Assembly (NCBI GenBank): GCA_039545295.1
Contig: BCIK01000004.1
Location: forward strand, 1,241,389 to 1,305,388
Direction: 5' to 3'
DNA: 64,000 nt
Origin: Udeniomyces pyricola
Taxonomy: Eukaryota; Basidiomycota; Tremellomycetes; Cystofilobasidiales; Mrakiaceae
Part shown: positions 38,565-50,715 of the stretch, in pieces
How positions within the stretch are numbered: the stretch's first letter is position 1
Layout: each line of letters begins with the position of its first letter
Notes under the pieces: model-generated
Databases searched by the model: none
Seen by the model: only the letters and a program-made list of their open reading frames with translations
Told to the model about the DNA's origin: nothing
Position numbers and translations under genes: made by a program

Positions 38565-41500
38565 TCAGATGAAGATTACGGTACCCATAGTCGCGATGAA
38601 GAGTGAGAGGACTAGGGAGAAGAAAGACTTGGAAGCCTGTAGAGTTTGAAGTAGGATGAAAGAATCTAGTCAGCGACACACAGACCCCCGAAGGGTGCAT
38701 TTTTAAAAATAAAAAAAAACCCTCCTTGTCTTCGAACGACCCATCGAACTAACCAAAGACGTTCCAGCACTACTATGAGCCTCAACAGTGGTTCCGCTGG
38801 GCGTGGCACTTCCGTCCCCACTGCTGGGGCTGGCGCCGGCGGACCCGTTGTTGACCGTTCCGGTAGTCGAATCAGCTCCGTCGAGAAAAACAACCAAACC
38901 TTCCCATGCTCCGATGGAATCAATCGTCCATCCGCTACCGCTCACCAAAGCAACCTGAACGAGGCTTTCGAGTGTCGCATTCCTAAGCGACGAGGAGGGT
39001 CGACCGGTGGCATACGATTGGCCAGCCCAGTATACGAGAGAACTATTCGTGGTCTTTTCTTGATCGGATGCAGAAACTGATTGTAGACGTTTGAGAACGG
39101 GTGGCGAACTTGCGTTGGTCTTGCTGCTAGTGTATGGGAGGGTCACGTTCTGAATTGCGGTAGGAGAGAGATTGAGAAGCACGACTCGGTTGGGTGACGT
39201 TGCGTCGACGGAAGAAGTGATGGTGTACAACGCGAGATCAGGGTATCCGTCAATGGACAAGCTGGCGATGCTCATAGCCGAAGATGTATTGGAGATGATA
39301 TCGGGAGATTTGTAAGGTTCCTTCGGGCTGGATGCGATAGCTTCGGCAACGAGAAGATATGCTGGGTAGGTTGGTGTCGTAGAAGCAGGTCCGTTGCGTG
39401 TCGAGGCAAGTGGGTAGACAAAGTCGTACCTGCCATAGTGGTATGGTAGTGTGGTAGTATAGTAGTATATGAAGACGTGAGAAAAGCCTTGATTCAGTGT
39501 TCGGGAAGAGATCAAATACGAACGAACCAGCTGTAACCAGGACTATTAGATTGCGAGGCCGATTGAAGAACAAGCGTCGCTCCTGTGCGGATGACAGATA
39601 CATGATTGCAACAGTCAGCTGAGAGTCTTATGTTCATATACACACTGTGTATACTATATGGTGTTGCATCGGGTGAGTACTGTAGTGTGTTATGTATGCA
39701 CCAGTTCATTGATAAGTGAGATGCAAAGCTCCACAAAAGAGCCAGAGACGCACCTTGATGTGAGTACATGCGAGAGATGCCGATGGAAGCACTGTACATG
39801 ATGGTGTCAACGAGCCTATGGGCAGATGCAACAGCATGATGGCCATAACAGGTCAGTACGTCAGTGACCAAACTGACCATGATTAAAGTACACTAAACGT
39901 TGGATGTACCAGAGCCCAGCAGCAAACGTATCAGAAACATCTAGTAGCAAAGATTCGCAAGCAGGAAAAAATATATATAAAGGGAATGAGTTATGATGGG
40001 TTACCGTGTGGCCGGGCGTACCCAAAGGAGCGACCGACTGACTTTGCTTTCCAGAGCAAGAGATACTGTTGAACTCCCCGATGACGAGATCAGCATTGAC
40101 GCTCTTGGCAGCGGCAACTTGAGGCGCAAAGAGGTCGATATACGTCTTGATGTTGGTGTGATTGACAAGGTCTTGAATGGTCGCCAACGCATCACGCTCT
40201 GGATCGCACGTGGAGTGTCCATACATCTATTTGGAGGATTACAAGCGCAATCGAAGATCATACATCAGTCAATCTTGGTAGGATCAGTGTAGATTTGAAC
40301 GAAGCATGGACAAACATGCTGAGAGAACGTCTTGACAAGCGAAGAGTTGGCAATGCCCAAATCCACCACATCAGCAGTCGTTATCTTAGCTGTACTTGTC
40401 GGATCCATTGCTGTATAGTCGATAGCGGGAGATAGAGTTCAGTGGTCAGAACAATTAGCGAAATCAGGCATAAATGGACGATTATGTCGGACGCATACGA
40501 ACCAAAGGCCCCGGATTGGAAAAAAGGTCGCGAGAGCCCCAGGTCGGTTGTGAGATTTGTTGCCCAACTCTAGTGTGAAGAACAAAGCAGTGTGTCAAGA
40601 CTCAGATGTCCAAGCATGGGGTGCTCGAGGGAACTCCTTGGAACAAATAAGCGACATACGAGGAACTCAGCAGTATACTCTTCTGGGCCCCATGTAGAGA
40701 GATCACGGGACGTGTTGTCGTACTGGTCAGGTTCGTTTCCGACTGCATGTGCCGGTTGATCGATTGGGGGATTGTTCGAGATATGATGAGCGAACGTTGC
40801 AGCTGTCTGAGTGCCGTCATCGGCTGCATCGCCTGTCAAACTTACGCTCGAGGCTTTCTACCCTTGATCCCAGGCTTTGGAGGTAAGCGGTAGCTTGATC
40901 CTTGGCAATCGTGTAGCTGTTGTTGCCGAAATTGAGGTCTCCGATGAACACCGTCGAATTGGGTAAGAGCCCAAGGGTAGCGAAGAACTCGGGGCCATAA
41001 GTCGTACGGTACACTCCGCCCGAGGAGGAAAGGTCTCGGTCGAGCGGGGTCGATGTAAGATCAGAAGAGTAGATGGAAGAGTCTCTGATCATCACAGATT
41101 GGAAGAGAATGGATGCATCGACGGAGGATACAGCCAGGTCAGCCGGTCTTGCCGCAGGAGCATGGAGCCTCGTGATCGTTCAAAGCCTGGTCGAGCAGAT
41201 GACCTGGAGCGTCATGCTCGTCCCGACGTACACTGTGATACCTCCTGGCCTGATGGATGTGAGGTGAAGATGAGTCAAGGTTTCCAACGAATATGTCATC
41301 AGGTCCATAGTCACGAAATGGCTCGCAAATTGGCCAGTCAGCCGCGCAAACCCATACTGTGCTTATGCGCGGTATGTATATGTAAGCTGGACGGACCGGA
41401 AAGCGAAAGCGCCTGTTCTGTTGGAAATGCCCTCGAGAGCATCAAGGACGATACGATTGGGCGCCGACGTGTTACCGAGGAACTCAGATACGAATGCGAG

Positions 41501-41656
41501 CTCGAAGCTGAAGCTGATGAGGAGGGGGTCAATTGTGTAAGATGCGTTGGAGGAGATGGCCGGAGTTGGTAGAACAAGACCATGGACAAGGGCCGGGACC
41601 AGAAGTGACAATAGCAGCGGCCTGCGGTATGGAGAGGTGCAATTCTGGCACGACAT
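38565..41656 (-). CDS. Secreted glycoside hydrolase family 79 (beta-glucuronidase/heparanase-like), GPI-type C-terminus
   Basis: Extracellular retaining glycosidase expected to remove glucuronic acid from glycans or glycoproteins. The start MSCQNCTSPYRRP at 41656 is followed by a signal peptide (LLLSLLVPALVHG). The catalytic domain is split among about ten exons: RIVLDALEGISNRTG and IRPGGIT-like start; GPEFFATLGLLPNSTVFIGD (about 41010-40950); VGNEPDQYDN with the acid/base Glu (about 40745); FSQHMYGHSTCD (about 40340-40220); VIGEFNSISCSG with the nucleophile Glu (about 40095-40060); then DTFAAGLWYIQRLVYFNHGQ and SIGISRMYSHQG. The C-terminal beta-domain follows (YDFVYPLASTRNG to GLVVFLDGAD, about 39430-38870). 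After a Ser/Thr/Gly-rich linker the last exon, after a CTACAG acceptor, reads KSFFSLVLSLFIATMG and ends VIFI with stop 38565-38567, a hydrophobic tail suiting GPI anchoring. Many N-x-S/T sites. Substrate within GH79 cannot be decided. Confidence 0.85.
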
Positions 41657-42126
41657 CAAGTATGAGGCTGTTGGACGAGAGGGATAATTTATTGTCAGTT
41701 GATTGAGGGGAAAAAAAGCTGAAAAGGAATGAGCCGTCGACCAAAGCACGGGATGGAAGTTACCGGAATCGATTCAATCACACGTCCGGTCCTCATACCC
41801 ATGTGTATATATAGATATATCCTATGTACCTATGTTATATATACATATGTTATATATACATATGTTGTATATACATATGTTATATATAATCTAAGTCTTC
41901 GCTCTTGGCTCTGAATGACTAGATCTTGCTGCCAGACACGAGTGCAAACGTACCACACACATTTCATAATTAGTCCGGCGTCTGTCCTCGTTCCTTCGAT
42001 TCTCCACAATTTCTTTTCATTATCTTCCTTCACGATAAAGATATATGATATCCAGACATCGAGTTACGTCACAAAACGATCTCAGAAGCGACGCAAACCA
42101 TGACACAAAAAGATCTTTCCATCCCA
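41657..42126. repeat. AT-rich intergenic region with 15-nt tandem repeats
   Basis: It is the upstream region of the GH79 gene and 3' flank of the mitochondrial-protein gene. From about 41831 to 41887 a 15-nt unit close to ATACATATGTTATAT is repeated roughly four times with one or two changes, giving alternating purine-pyrimidine AT-rich DNA. An open frame of Tyr/Val/Ile/Thr repeats across it is the translation of this repeat and is not supported as a gene. Confidence 0.6.
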
Positions 42127-43891
42127 TCAAGGCTTCTTCTCCAGTCCCTCCTCCTCTGGCAGAGACGCACCCGCCTCGATGAGGTCGGCCTCCTTAATGG
42201 GACCCCTCTCACCTCGAGGCATTCCTCCCTCTACTTGCCCCTCCTGATCCTCCTCGCCCTCAGTAACCAAGTCCTTGCTGCTGCCCTCAACAGGGCCGGC
42301 AATGTCCAATGCCTCCTGAACCTTGCCAATCTCCTCCTCCGACAGCGCACCGGTCGCCTGTCTCTCGGCAATCAGGTGGGACTTGTACTGGGCGACAAGT
42401 TTGCGGTGAAGGTGCACTCCGCCGACCCTCTCCTCATCGGCAAGCTCCGACTGCTTTTTAGCCCAGAGGACAAAGTACGCGGCCAAGACCGGGTCCTCAG
42501 GAAGGTGCTTTGCGGTCTCGACCGAGAGCCACTCCACCTCGGCCTGCGTCAACTCCCTGATCCTGCCCTCCTCCGCCTCGTCGCCGATGGTGAGCACTCT
42601 GACAAACTCCCTCAGCCAGACGGGAGCCGGAACGTCGGAAAGACGCTCCATTTGTTCCGGGTACCACTTGGCGACGACCGGCTCGGGAAGTTTGATGTAA
42701 GGATGCTGACGCGGCAGATTGGGCACCTTGCGTTCGGCGTACACGTAGTCAGCCTCGTCGAGGATGGAGCTGAACTTGAAGAAGTCTTCCTTGGGCGACG
42801 GAGGGAAGATGTGGTTGGGAACGACGTGTGGGGCATGGGTGGGTGAAAAGATGTGGATACCGAAGCTGGTGGGGTGCATAAGGGCAAAAAGCGCGTAGAA
42901 AGGAGTGCCGGCGCGTAGGCAGGCAGCTAGAAAATCGGTACAGAACGGTATGTATGAAAATATTGTATTCAGCAGGGATGCAAGGCCAGTCGAGACAGGT
43001 AGGACACGATGGTTTGGCCAGTTCGAGAAGGCATGTGCAGGTTGTGGCGGAGGAGAAATGGACCACATGACGCAGATGATCAGAAAGCCGCAGATAGGAA
43101 AGCAGATGTCCAAGGAGAAGGGAGAAACAAAAATTAATGTTTGGCTCTGCGCTAGACGTTTTGACCCAAACATTTGATGATGGTCCTAGCCAACGACGGT
43201 ACGCCGAGTTCATAACGTTTCTTCGGGGAGATACCCAGGGCTAAGACGCAGAGAGAACGTACCGGCAAGGATCTCGGCAACAGGCCAATCCATCTGACCA
43301 CCGCTATAACGCCAGAGCTTGACGTGCTCAATCGCCTCCCTCATCTGCTTAGCGTTTTCGACCTTGCAAAGAATGTCCATCAAGAGGGGACTCTGGAGAT
43401 GTTTGAAGAAGTCGAGGTTCTCCTTGAGCATGAGAAGCTCCGCGCCAAGGGACTCGAACGTCGCCGGGGGAGGAGGGGATCGCTTCGAGTTGAGTAGGTC
43501 GAGGTCCGCGGCGTCAGTGATGGTGATGTTGGATTTGCGGTGTCGTAGGAGTTCTTCGGGATCGTCGAGATCGATGTAAACGTCGGGGATATGCTCGACC
43601 TGAGGTTGATAAGGAGTGCGAGAGCGAGGGGAAGCGGCAACTGGATTCAGGAAGCCGACGAGCGCAAGGGAAAGAGTAGGGGGGAAAGGGACGGAACGAC
43701 ACGCGGGTTGAGCAAGTTGCAGGCCGGTCAGAGAGATCGCCTGGTAACCCAAGGTACGGGTCAGTCAGTCGACATGGCTTACCTGGAGCAGAAGCGTGAA
43801 TCGATCGGAACGAGGAAGCGGCGAGGGCGGTAGCGGTCCTGCGAGAAGCGGCAGCCGATGTCGAGGCGACGAGCCGAAGAGAGAAGGACAT
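42127..43891 (-). CDS. Predicted mitochondrial protein of unknown function
   Basis: I do not recognise the family. It starts MSFSLRLVASTSAAASRR at 43891; the Arg/Ser/Ala-rich, acid-free N-terminus (through SSFRSIHASAP) is a typical mitochondrial targeting sequence. Exon 1 is 43891-43783; the next exon opens after a CCAG acceptor with VAASPRSRTPYQPQVEHIPD and contains DVYIDLDDPEELLRHRKSNI and LKENLDFFKHLQSPLLMDIL. An intron of about 330 nt follows a GTACGT donor near 43262, then a TTCTAG acceptor near 42929 leads to ACLRAGTPFYALFALMHPTS. The rest is helical and charged (WLREFVRVLTIGDEAEEGRI, YFVLWAKKQSELADEERVGG) and ends with an acidic tail, EEEGLEKKP, stop at 42127. A mitoribosomal or mitochondrial translation/assembly role would fit its make-up, but that is only inference. 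Confidence 0.65.
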
Positions 43892-44292
43892 GTTGCTGGA
43901 CAGGAGGGAGGGTAAGGGTACGATGAGGGGAGAAGAGTAAGCTTGGGTGTGTATTGGTGAGAGGAGGATCAGACAGAGAGAGGGAGAGGGGGAGGAAGAG
44001 AAGGATGGGAGACCGTACGGGTCGAGGGATGAGCTAAGGGAGTCTGCGACGTCGCAGAGGACGAAGCGAAACAAGACAGGGCCAGGACTGTTGAGCTCAA
44101 CGCTGCACAGCCTCCAGGCCGCGTTTGCTGGGCGATCGTCATCACGTGTTACACTGCTCGGTTAAATTCTCTTCTGAATTCTGATTATTGATTCCAACAA
44201 CACGTTGACCTGGCTATTATTGTACTATGATAAGTCATATATCTCATCATGTCATTTCAACCATAATGATATCATTCTATTTGTTTCATCAT
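43892..44292. other. Intergenic region upstream of the mitochondrial-protein gene
   Basis: About 400 bases between the start codon at 43891 and the RPAP1 stop at 44293, both minus-strand genes. The first 100 bases next to the start are purine-rich on the plus strand (pyrimidine-rich leader on the coding strand). Nothing else is recognised. Confidence 0.45.
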
Positions 44293-47200
44293 TCACGCCG
44301 CCCCCAACCCTACCGATCGCACTCGTACCACTCCTCGCTCACCTGCCCACCCTCTCACCACCTCTACCCTCTCCTCCACCTCCTCGTTCCCAACCCGAGT
44401 TGCAAAGCAGTCCACAGGTAAGCGAGCCGGACTTGATTCCTTCGAAGCATACAGGATCACGTCCTTCAGCAACCCCTCTGACCCCCCACACAGAATCGTC
44501 ATCAACAGCGCTCGCGACAGAGCTCGACCACCCTCGTCCGTCGTCGACCAGATCGCCGTCGCGACGTGGTGGACAGCGAGCCAGTAGAGGAACTCGTTCC
44601 GCTCTCGATCCAAGCCTCCTCCCGAGCGAGAGATGGGGAGAAGGGCTTTGAGACACCCGCCCAGCACATCCCCATCGGTCTCTCTCGGCCACAGAAACGG
44701 TTTCAAACCAGCAGCGGGATCCTCGACGATGACGTCTGCGATAGAAGCTTCAATCCCTCGCATGATATGGAGGTTTTCCGACGACCAAAAGAGGCGTCGA
44801 TAATCGGGCGCGTAGGTTTGAGAGAGAGGTGGGAGCAGAAGGAGCGAAAACACGGGATGCGAGAACGAGATAGCGAGGTAGAGCGAGACGAAATCGGTGT
44901 ACGGTTGGAAGAATGGAGTACGAGAGGTGGGCGAGTCAATCTTGTACGCCATATCGAGAGATAGAATCTCGTTGGGCTGAAGGGGTAACCGAGAGGCAAG
45001 GTTGGACGCAAGATACGGCTGAAGCAGGGATCGCATGAGCACTTCGACGTGCGAGTCTCGGAAAACCTCAATCGCGCTCCCATCCACCTCCTGAGGCTCT
45101 CCCTGGACGCCCTTCTCCAGAAGGAAGACCTTCATGGATTCCCAAGCAGCCTCGCTTGCGTTCAGCTCGAGGATCGTGTTTTTTGTTTGTCCGGAAGCCT
45201 GTCGAACAAGTGACGCGAATGCAAACGTCGCCTGAACGAGCTCCGTCTCGCTCGCGTCCCATGCGGGGGGTGCCGAGGCAAAGGCTTGGGAGGAAGATGA
45301 GTTGAGAAGTTCGTTGAGAGGGAACATAAACCAGTTGCGAGGGAGGGGCAAGCTGCGAGGCGAAGCATAATGTTCCGAGGGGGCAGGAATCATGGGCAGG
45401 GCAGACGGCGCAGGAAGTCGAAGGGTTGTGCACTCCTTGAGCGACAACGGCGTTGGAAAGAGAGGTGCAATGACAAGATTGTCGCGAGGCGAGCTGAGGA
45501 ACAGGTAGAAGGGCTCGAGGATGGCAAGACCGTGTCGATGGGCGATGGATGCGAGAAGCGAGTGACAGTCCAAATTAAAGAGTCGTTCCTCTGCAGAACG
45601 GGTCGTGAGGTTGAGAGCGAATAAGGTCGACATCAGCTGCTGTGCTAGAGGCTCATCCCCGGGCAAAAGCACAAGAAGGGTTCGGAGGAGGTCAGGGAAC
45701 CAGTCGAGCGCGTGAATGGGATCAGGATGAAGCAAGAGATGATGACAGAGGAAGGACGTGGCGTGGCGAAGATGCGCGTAAGAACCAGGGAATGAGTGCA
45801 AAGTCCGACTCGAGCTCTGGTGCGGTCGAAGCCAGATGTCGGCTTGGAGGAGGGCCTTGACGAGGTCCTGGCTGAGCTGAGAGGTTGAGGCGGCAAAGGA
45901 TGTTTGTCCGACGAGTGAGGCAAGCTGGAGAATGGTGCCAAAGGCGCCTACGGGCCCCATCGTCTTCCCCAGGCAATCGTTCTCAATGCCTGCTTCAATT
46001 CGTTTCTGAATCCGATCCATCATCGATGTAAGGAGGCCAGATTCAAAGACCCGCTCCCTTACTGCCCGGGTGAACGCTTCGCCTGACCTTGGCTCATTGA
46101 TACGGCACCCACCGGTCCAAGCTCGCGCAAACTCGAGAGAAGACGACCAAAGCTCGAGAATCTCTCCATCATCGGTGATAGATGATTGGGATGCGATAGC
46201 CTCGAGGACATCCAATCCTTCCGCACCCCAGCCCATACCCGCAACCTGACTCCAAGTGATCTCATGCTCTGGGGTAGTCTTGTGAGGATCGGTGGCGCAG
46301 ATAGTCCAGCAGGTAAGGAGACGAAGGTAAGAGCGGACCAGGTGGTACAGGAGTGCCGAGAAGGACGAGTTTGAGGTAGGATCGAGGAGGAGCCGAGATA
46401 CGGCAGCGCCCAAAGAACGGAAGATGTCGGACGCGTCTGAACAGACGTAAGACGAGAGTCCGTACCGTCCAAGAGAAGCAAGGATGTCGAGCGAAAGACG
46501 AGCCAGCGTCAGAGAGATTGGAGAGCTACTGGATAGGTCTGACGGGATAGCAGAGATGAATCTGAGAAGTGTAGGAAGCGGAGAGGAAGGCGACGAAAGG
46601 ATGGCGTCGGCGGCCGAGCGGGAAGAGATGATGAGAGATAGGACAAGTGAGAGGCAAGCAGGGTCGGGCGAGGCAGTGAGAAGGTTACGAGAGAGGACAG
46701 GAAGCAGTCGATCGGCTGAGGCCATAACGAGAGAAGATTTGGATGGCGGAAGTCGGGAAATGAGGATGAGAATGCTGAGAAGCTCGTGAAGCGTGCGGGG
46801 CGAGATACTCGGCGATGAAACATGATTCACAAGGATATGAACGGTTGAGTCGAGCTGGAGGGAAGCAAGCACGTCCTCATCTGGTTCCTCCGTGATTTTG
46901 GTGCCTTGAACAAAGTCCCCGACAATCTCGGTATCGAGCTCCCAGTCGCCGACAGCCGCTGGCTGGCCTGCGACCAACGTCTCAAACATGACCTCAACCG
47001 CCCTGGCAATGACCATAGCTCCTCCACTCTTTTCGTCAAGGGCTCTTCCGGCGACTTCAAGAGCTTTCGCACGCAGGCCGGGTTCGCGGTCGATGGATGC
47101 AGACGAGAGCATCGACTTTCTCACTATGGCTGCTAGAACGCCGAGCATAGCAGCACGTTGTGAGGGTGCCGTTGACAGACAGAGGTGGATGACTTCGGCA

Positions 47201-48227
47201 AGGGTGTAACCAGCTGACGAGGGTGAATCGCCGTGGTGATGGAGTCCAAGGTGGGTCGGAAGAGACGCTGATTCAGCAGACGTGATTACGTCGCCAGACA
47301 ACGAGTAGCGAATGCCGCTCGGAGTGGAGGCGGGAGGAGTAGTTGGCTGCATCCATTCGAGTCGACTGGGGTCAAACTCAGTGTCGTCGGAAAAGTAACG
47401 TTCTCTGATGGTTTCCGGGGTTTCCTCTTCGGGTACCGCAGGTTGCAAGGACAAGGTGGACGCGGTGTCGGCAAGGATGGCAGCCTCAGGAACGCTGGGA
47501 GGAGTGGGCTGGATTGGCTTGATGGAATGAGTGTCTGAGTGAGTTGCCGACTGCACGAACCGAACTGCCATGAGCAAATCGGCTATGTCAGTAAGTGGGC
47601 TCGATGAATAACATGCAGCTCAAGCCGGGCTGCCGAGCAGAAAGGAGAGTAAAGCAAGACAATACCTTCTCTCTCCTTGCCTTTGGTGATTGACGGTTGA
47701 TGAAAGCTGATGGCTTCCCTCTCTTTCTTTTCTCTCCTCTTTCTGAGCATATTCAAAAGGCCACCTCCGAAACGCTCGGTCAGCTCTGCGAGCTCGCTCG
47801 CCCTCTCCTCGAGCGACATGGCGGCAACCTTGGCCTCGTTCTCTTGCTGGACCGACTGGAGAATCCTGGCCGTTTCGTCAGATGCTTCATAAGGAGAAGT
47901 AGCGGTAGTTAATATAGTAGGAGCATCGGTCTGACGAGGTGCTGGGGGATTGAGGCGAGACTTGCGAAAGGCCGAGGTGGAGGTTGAGTTGGAAGTGCTG
48001 TTGGATGGAGGGCGTTGGGAACGATGGAGCGCCTTGGGGAAGCCATTTTGCTGAGGGGCAGGGGCAGGGGGAGGGGGCATGAAGGCGGCTGGTGGACCGG
48101 AAGGTCTCTCGACGATATTCTTGATCATGTTGATGTAATGGATCTTGGAGTTGAGGACGATGTGGGGGCGTTGTTCCGTTGGTCGGATGGGGAGAAAAGC
48201 ATTTCGCTTGAAGCCGACATTCGACAT
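44293..48227 (-). CDS. RPAP1: RNA polymerase II-associated protein 1 (RPAP1/Rba50)
   Basis: Factor that helps assemble RNA polymerase II subunits and carry the enzyme to the nucleus. It starts MSNVGFKRNAF at 48227. Exon 1 has the RPAP1 N-terminal motif: ILQSVQQENEAKVAAMSLEE followed by LTERFGGGLLNMLRKRREKK (about 47880-47730), matching the family's pattern of a Glu-rich helix ending in LxxLxKR. A single intron follows (donor GTATTG after KEREG near 47667; acceptor CATAG near 47587), with the second exon opening ADLLMAVRFVQ. The C-terminal RPAP1 motif begins IRYSLSGDVI and runs through LGLHHHGDSPSSAGYTLAEV (about 47310-47190). The remaining about 950 residues are helical, HEAT-like, ending VRSVGLGAA with stop at 44293. 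The total is about 1,280 residues. Having one intron in a nearly 4-kb gene is unusual next to its intron-rich neighbours. It shares a 216-base divergent promoter with the thioesterase gene. Confidence 0.88.
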
Positions 48228-48443
48228 TCCAATAATATATAATACGCGTCCAATTCGCAGAGGTTACTAACCAGACTTAGTAAACCAGCCTATTCTTTTG
48301 CCGCTTATACAACAACTCCGCTGCCGGTGATTACATACCGAGATAGCCTGGAGTAAGTAATACACCCCCGTCCTGCATGCAATATCAACTGCCCACCACC
48401 ACGTACCCAACTCCCCGGCCCCATACACCATATAAACACCTGC
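48228..48443. promoter_or_regulatory. Compact divergent promoter, RPAP1 (-) / acyl-CoA thioesterase (+)
   Basis: Only 216 bases separate the two start codons, so both genes must share promoter sequence. The middle has no long TATA run. CACCACCACGTACCC and CATACACCATATAAACACC occur on the thioesterase side, with TATAAA at about 48431-48436, close to its start at 48444. The factors involved cannot be deduced. Confidence 0.5.
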
Positions 48444-50715
48444 ATGCTCGTCCGGTCTCTCCTACGGCTTTCCCGCCCTATAGAACTCAGCTTGCACAGA
48501 CCACTCTCAACCAAGAATCAATCCATCGCCAGCGTCGCCCTCCTAGACCGAATCGACCGGCTGCTGTCGTCAGTGGAACGTACGTCGACGCGCCCGTCTG
48601 ACTACATACTTCGATTGCCATGCCCCTCCCACACGTTTGGCTTACGAACCCTCCCCACCATGCCTTCTACAAAATCAACACGCACGACACAACATCAACC
48701 CACCTTCATCCCATCTTCATACACGCCCCAAACATGCTCAAACTAACCTTTCACCTGTCCCCTTTTCTTGCCTTTCGCAGTCGATGCCACCAACCGGTCC
48801 GGGATCCCCATGTTGGCCTCCACCCCTTGGGCAGGCTCTCCGCGTCAACCCTGGAGCTTTAGCTTTGATCCCAATGGCATTCCATTGACTTCTCCGGCAT
48901 CTGAGTCTGATGTTGCTTCCTCAACCTCTACTCCAACGATGAGTCAGCAACCGACCCCGCAGCAAAAGTTCACCGATGCCCGTATGCATGAAGAGCTCGA
49001 ACCCAGACGAATGAGCCACGGAGCTGTCGAGATCAACCTTCCCCTGGCTTCCAAGCCAGAGTTACTCAATGACTATATAAGCACTACAGGTGGCGTGAGT
49101 CGCCAGCTGTTATAGGGTGTTGCTCCAATCCAGATCGACGACTTGCCATTAGTCGAGTTTCTTTGCGAGTGCAGATACTCATGAGGTGCCTGATCGTGCC
49201 TTTCTTCCTTCTCGCCTTTCTTCATCACCCACTATAGCTTCGCGTTGGAAAGCTGATGGAATATCTCGACTCGCTAGCGGGAGCCGTTGCTTGTGCGTCC
49301 CTTGCATGGTCCGGTTAGATTCCGTTCACCTGACCTGGGCTGAATCGAGCCTTACTGTATACATATCATTCTCCATACCTTCCTCTCCTGGTCCTTGTTC
49401 GTAGACAAACACGTTCTTCCTTCCAACGCAGACTTTGGAGAAGCCAGTTCCAAAGTATATGTCGCCACCGCCAGTGCAGATCGTTTGGATCTCTTCCAGC
49501 CCCTCGTGGTGTCGGACCTCCGGCTGTCTGGCCAAGTCGCCTACACGGGCAGCAGTTCTATGGAGATTTTTGTCAAGATGGAGGCGCTCAAGGAGGGAGG
49601 GTCGGAGACTGTGCTACTTGGTCCGTTTGAGCTTCTGATCTGGAACTCGAGAAAGCAAGATGATGCATTTCAGTTTACATCCATCGTGCTCACTCGCTTA
49701 CACCCCCCACCCCCCCTTCCAACCATGATTGCCCAATTCAGGACGATTCACTATGGTCGCTCGGGACGCCCAAACTCACAAGGCTCGCAAAGTCAACCCC
49801 CTCCTGATCGTCACGCCTGACGAACAAGAACTCTTTGACATCGGTAAGGCTCACAAGGAACGAAAGATGACGGCCAAGCAAACGTCTCTAGCGAAGGTCC
49901 CACCGACGTCGAAAGAAATGGCTGTCCTCCATGCGTTGACGGTCAAGCGACCGTCGCCTGATATCGAAGTTGTCGAGATGAAAGACACGATTGTCAGTTG
50001 ACTCGCTTGCCGCCTCGTTGACATCTCAGTTCAGGTACCCTCGAGAAACTAACATCAACTTTGTGTGATATAGTCGAGTTCAGATTCCCTGATGCATCCT
50101 GCTGAACGTAATCTGCACGGCGCGGTCTTTGTAAGTCGAAAAAGAAAAAAGAGATCAACGGTGAATCACTCGTGCTGAGCTTGTGTGGGATTTATAGCTG
50201 ACCCTTACACCCGCGATGTGCTAGGGAGGACATCTCCTCAAACTTGGCTACGAGCTGGGATACTCCAATGCGGTCCTCTTTGCCCGCTCCCCTTTGCGAT
50301 TCGTCGCACTCGACGAGATTTCATTTGCCCTCCCCGTCCCGATCGGTAGCATCCTCCGCCTGACTGCCATGGTTACCCACTCGGACTCGACCCGGAACGA
50401 AGTCCACAACCAAGTCACCGCCGAACTCATCAACGTCTCGACGGGCGAGCGTCGACAGACCAACACGTTCGATTTCACTTGGAAGAAGGACGGTCGGAAT
50501 CTGACGCGAGAGGTACACCCCGTCGTGAGTTTGCTGATGTCATCTTCACACTCGTTGGACACTCTTGACAGACAGTGGGGACAAGTTTACGCTGACTCTT
50601 GACTTGGTTGACTCCTACTGGATTTGTTTAGAGCTTGACCGAAGGTATGGCGTGGCTAGAAGGCAAACGGCGGCTCGAGGAAGGTGCGAGGCTGAGAGCG
50701 GTGGCCGCCAAATAG
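48444..50715 (+). CDS. Mitochondrial acyl-CoA thioesterase, ACOT9/10 type, double hotdog
   Basis: Hydrolyses acyl-CoA to free acid and CoA. The start MLVRSLLRLSRPIELSLHR is an Arg/Leu-rich, acid-free mitochondrial targeting sequence. After exon 1 (to LLSSVE) the next exon opens VDATNRSGIPMLASTPWAGS and includes MSHGAVEINLPLASKPELLN. The first hotdog domain continues with RVGKLMEYLDSLAGAVAC, then DRLDLFQPLVVSDLRLSGQV and SSSMEIFVKMEAL (about 49460-49610). Then come FTMVARDAQTHKARKVNPLL and a linker. The second hotdog domain has HPAERNLHGAVFGGHLLKLG, with the active-site region split by an intron (about 50090-50240), then LGYSNAVLFARSPLRFVALD and NTFDFTWKKDG. The end is TEGMAWLEGKRRLEEGARLR then a stop at 50713-50715. 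The arrangement and length match human ACOT9 and fungal homologues. It is convergent with VMA11, leaving 193 bases between stops. Confidence 0.88.

Noticed and set aside
41729..41914. Plus-strand frame of repeated Tyr-Thr-Tyr-Val-Ile units
   Set aside because: Pure translation of the 15-nt AT-rich tandem repeat, with no other coding evidence.
44205..44651. Plus-strand frame opposite the 3' end of RPAP1
   Set aside because: It is the antisense shadow of a well-supported exon; Pro/Ser-rich composition comes from RPAP1's codons read backwards.
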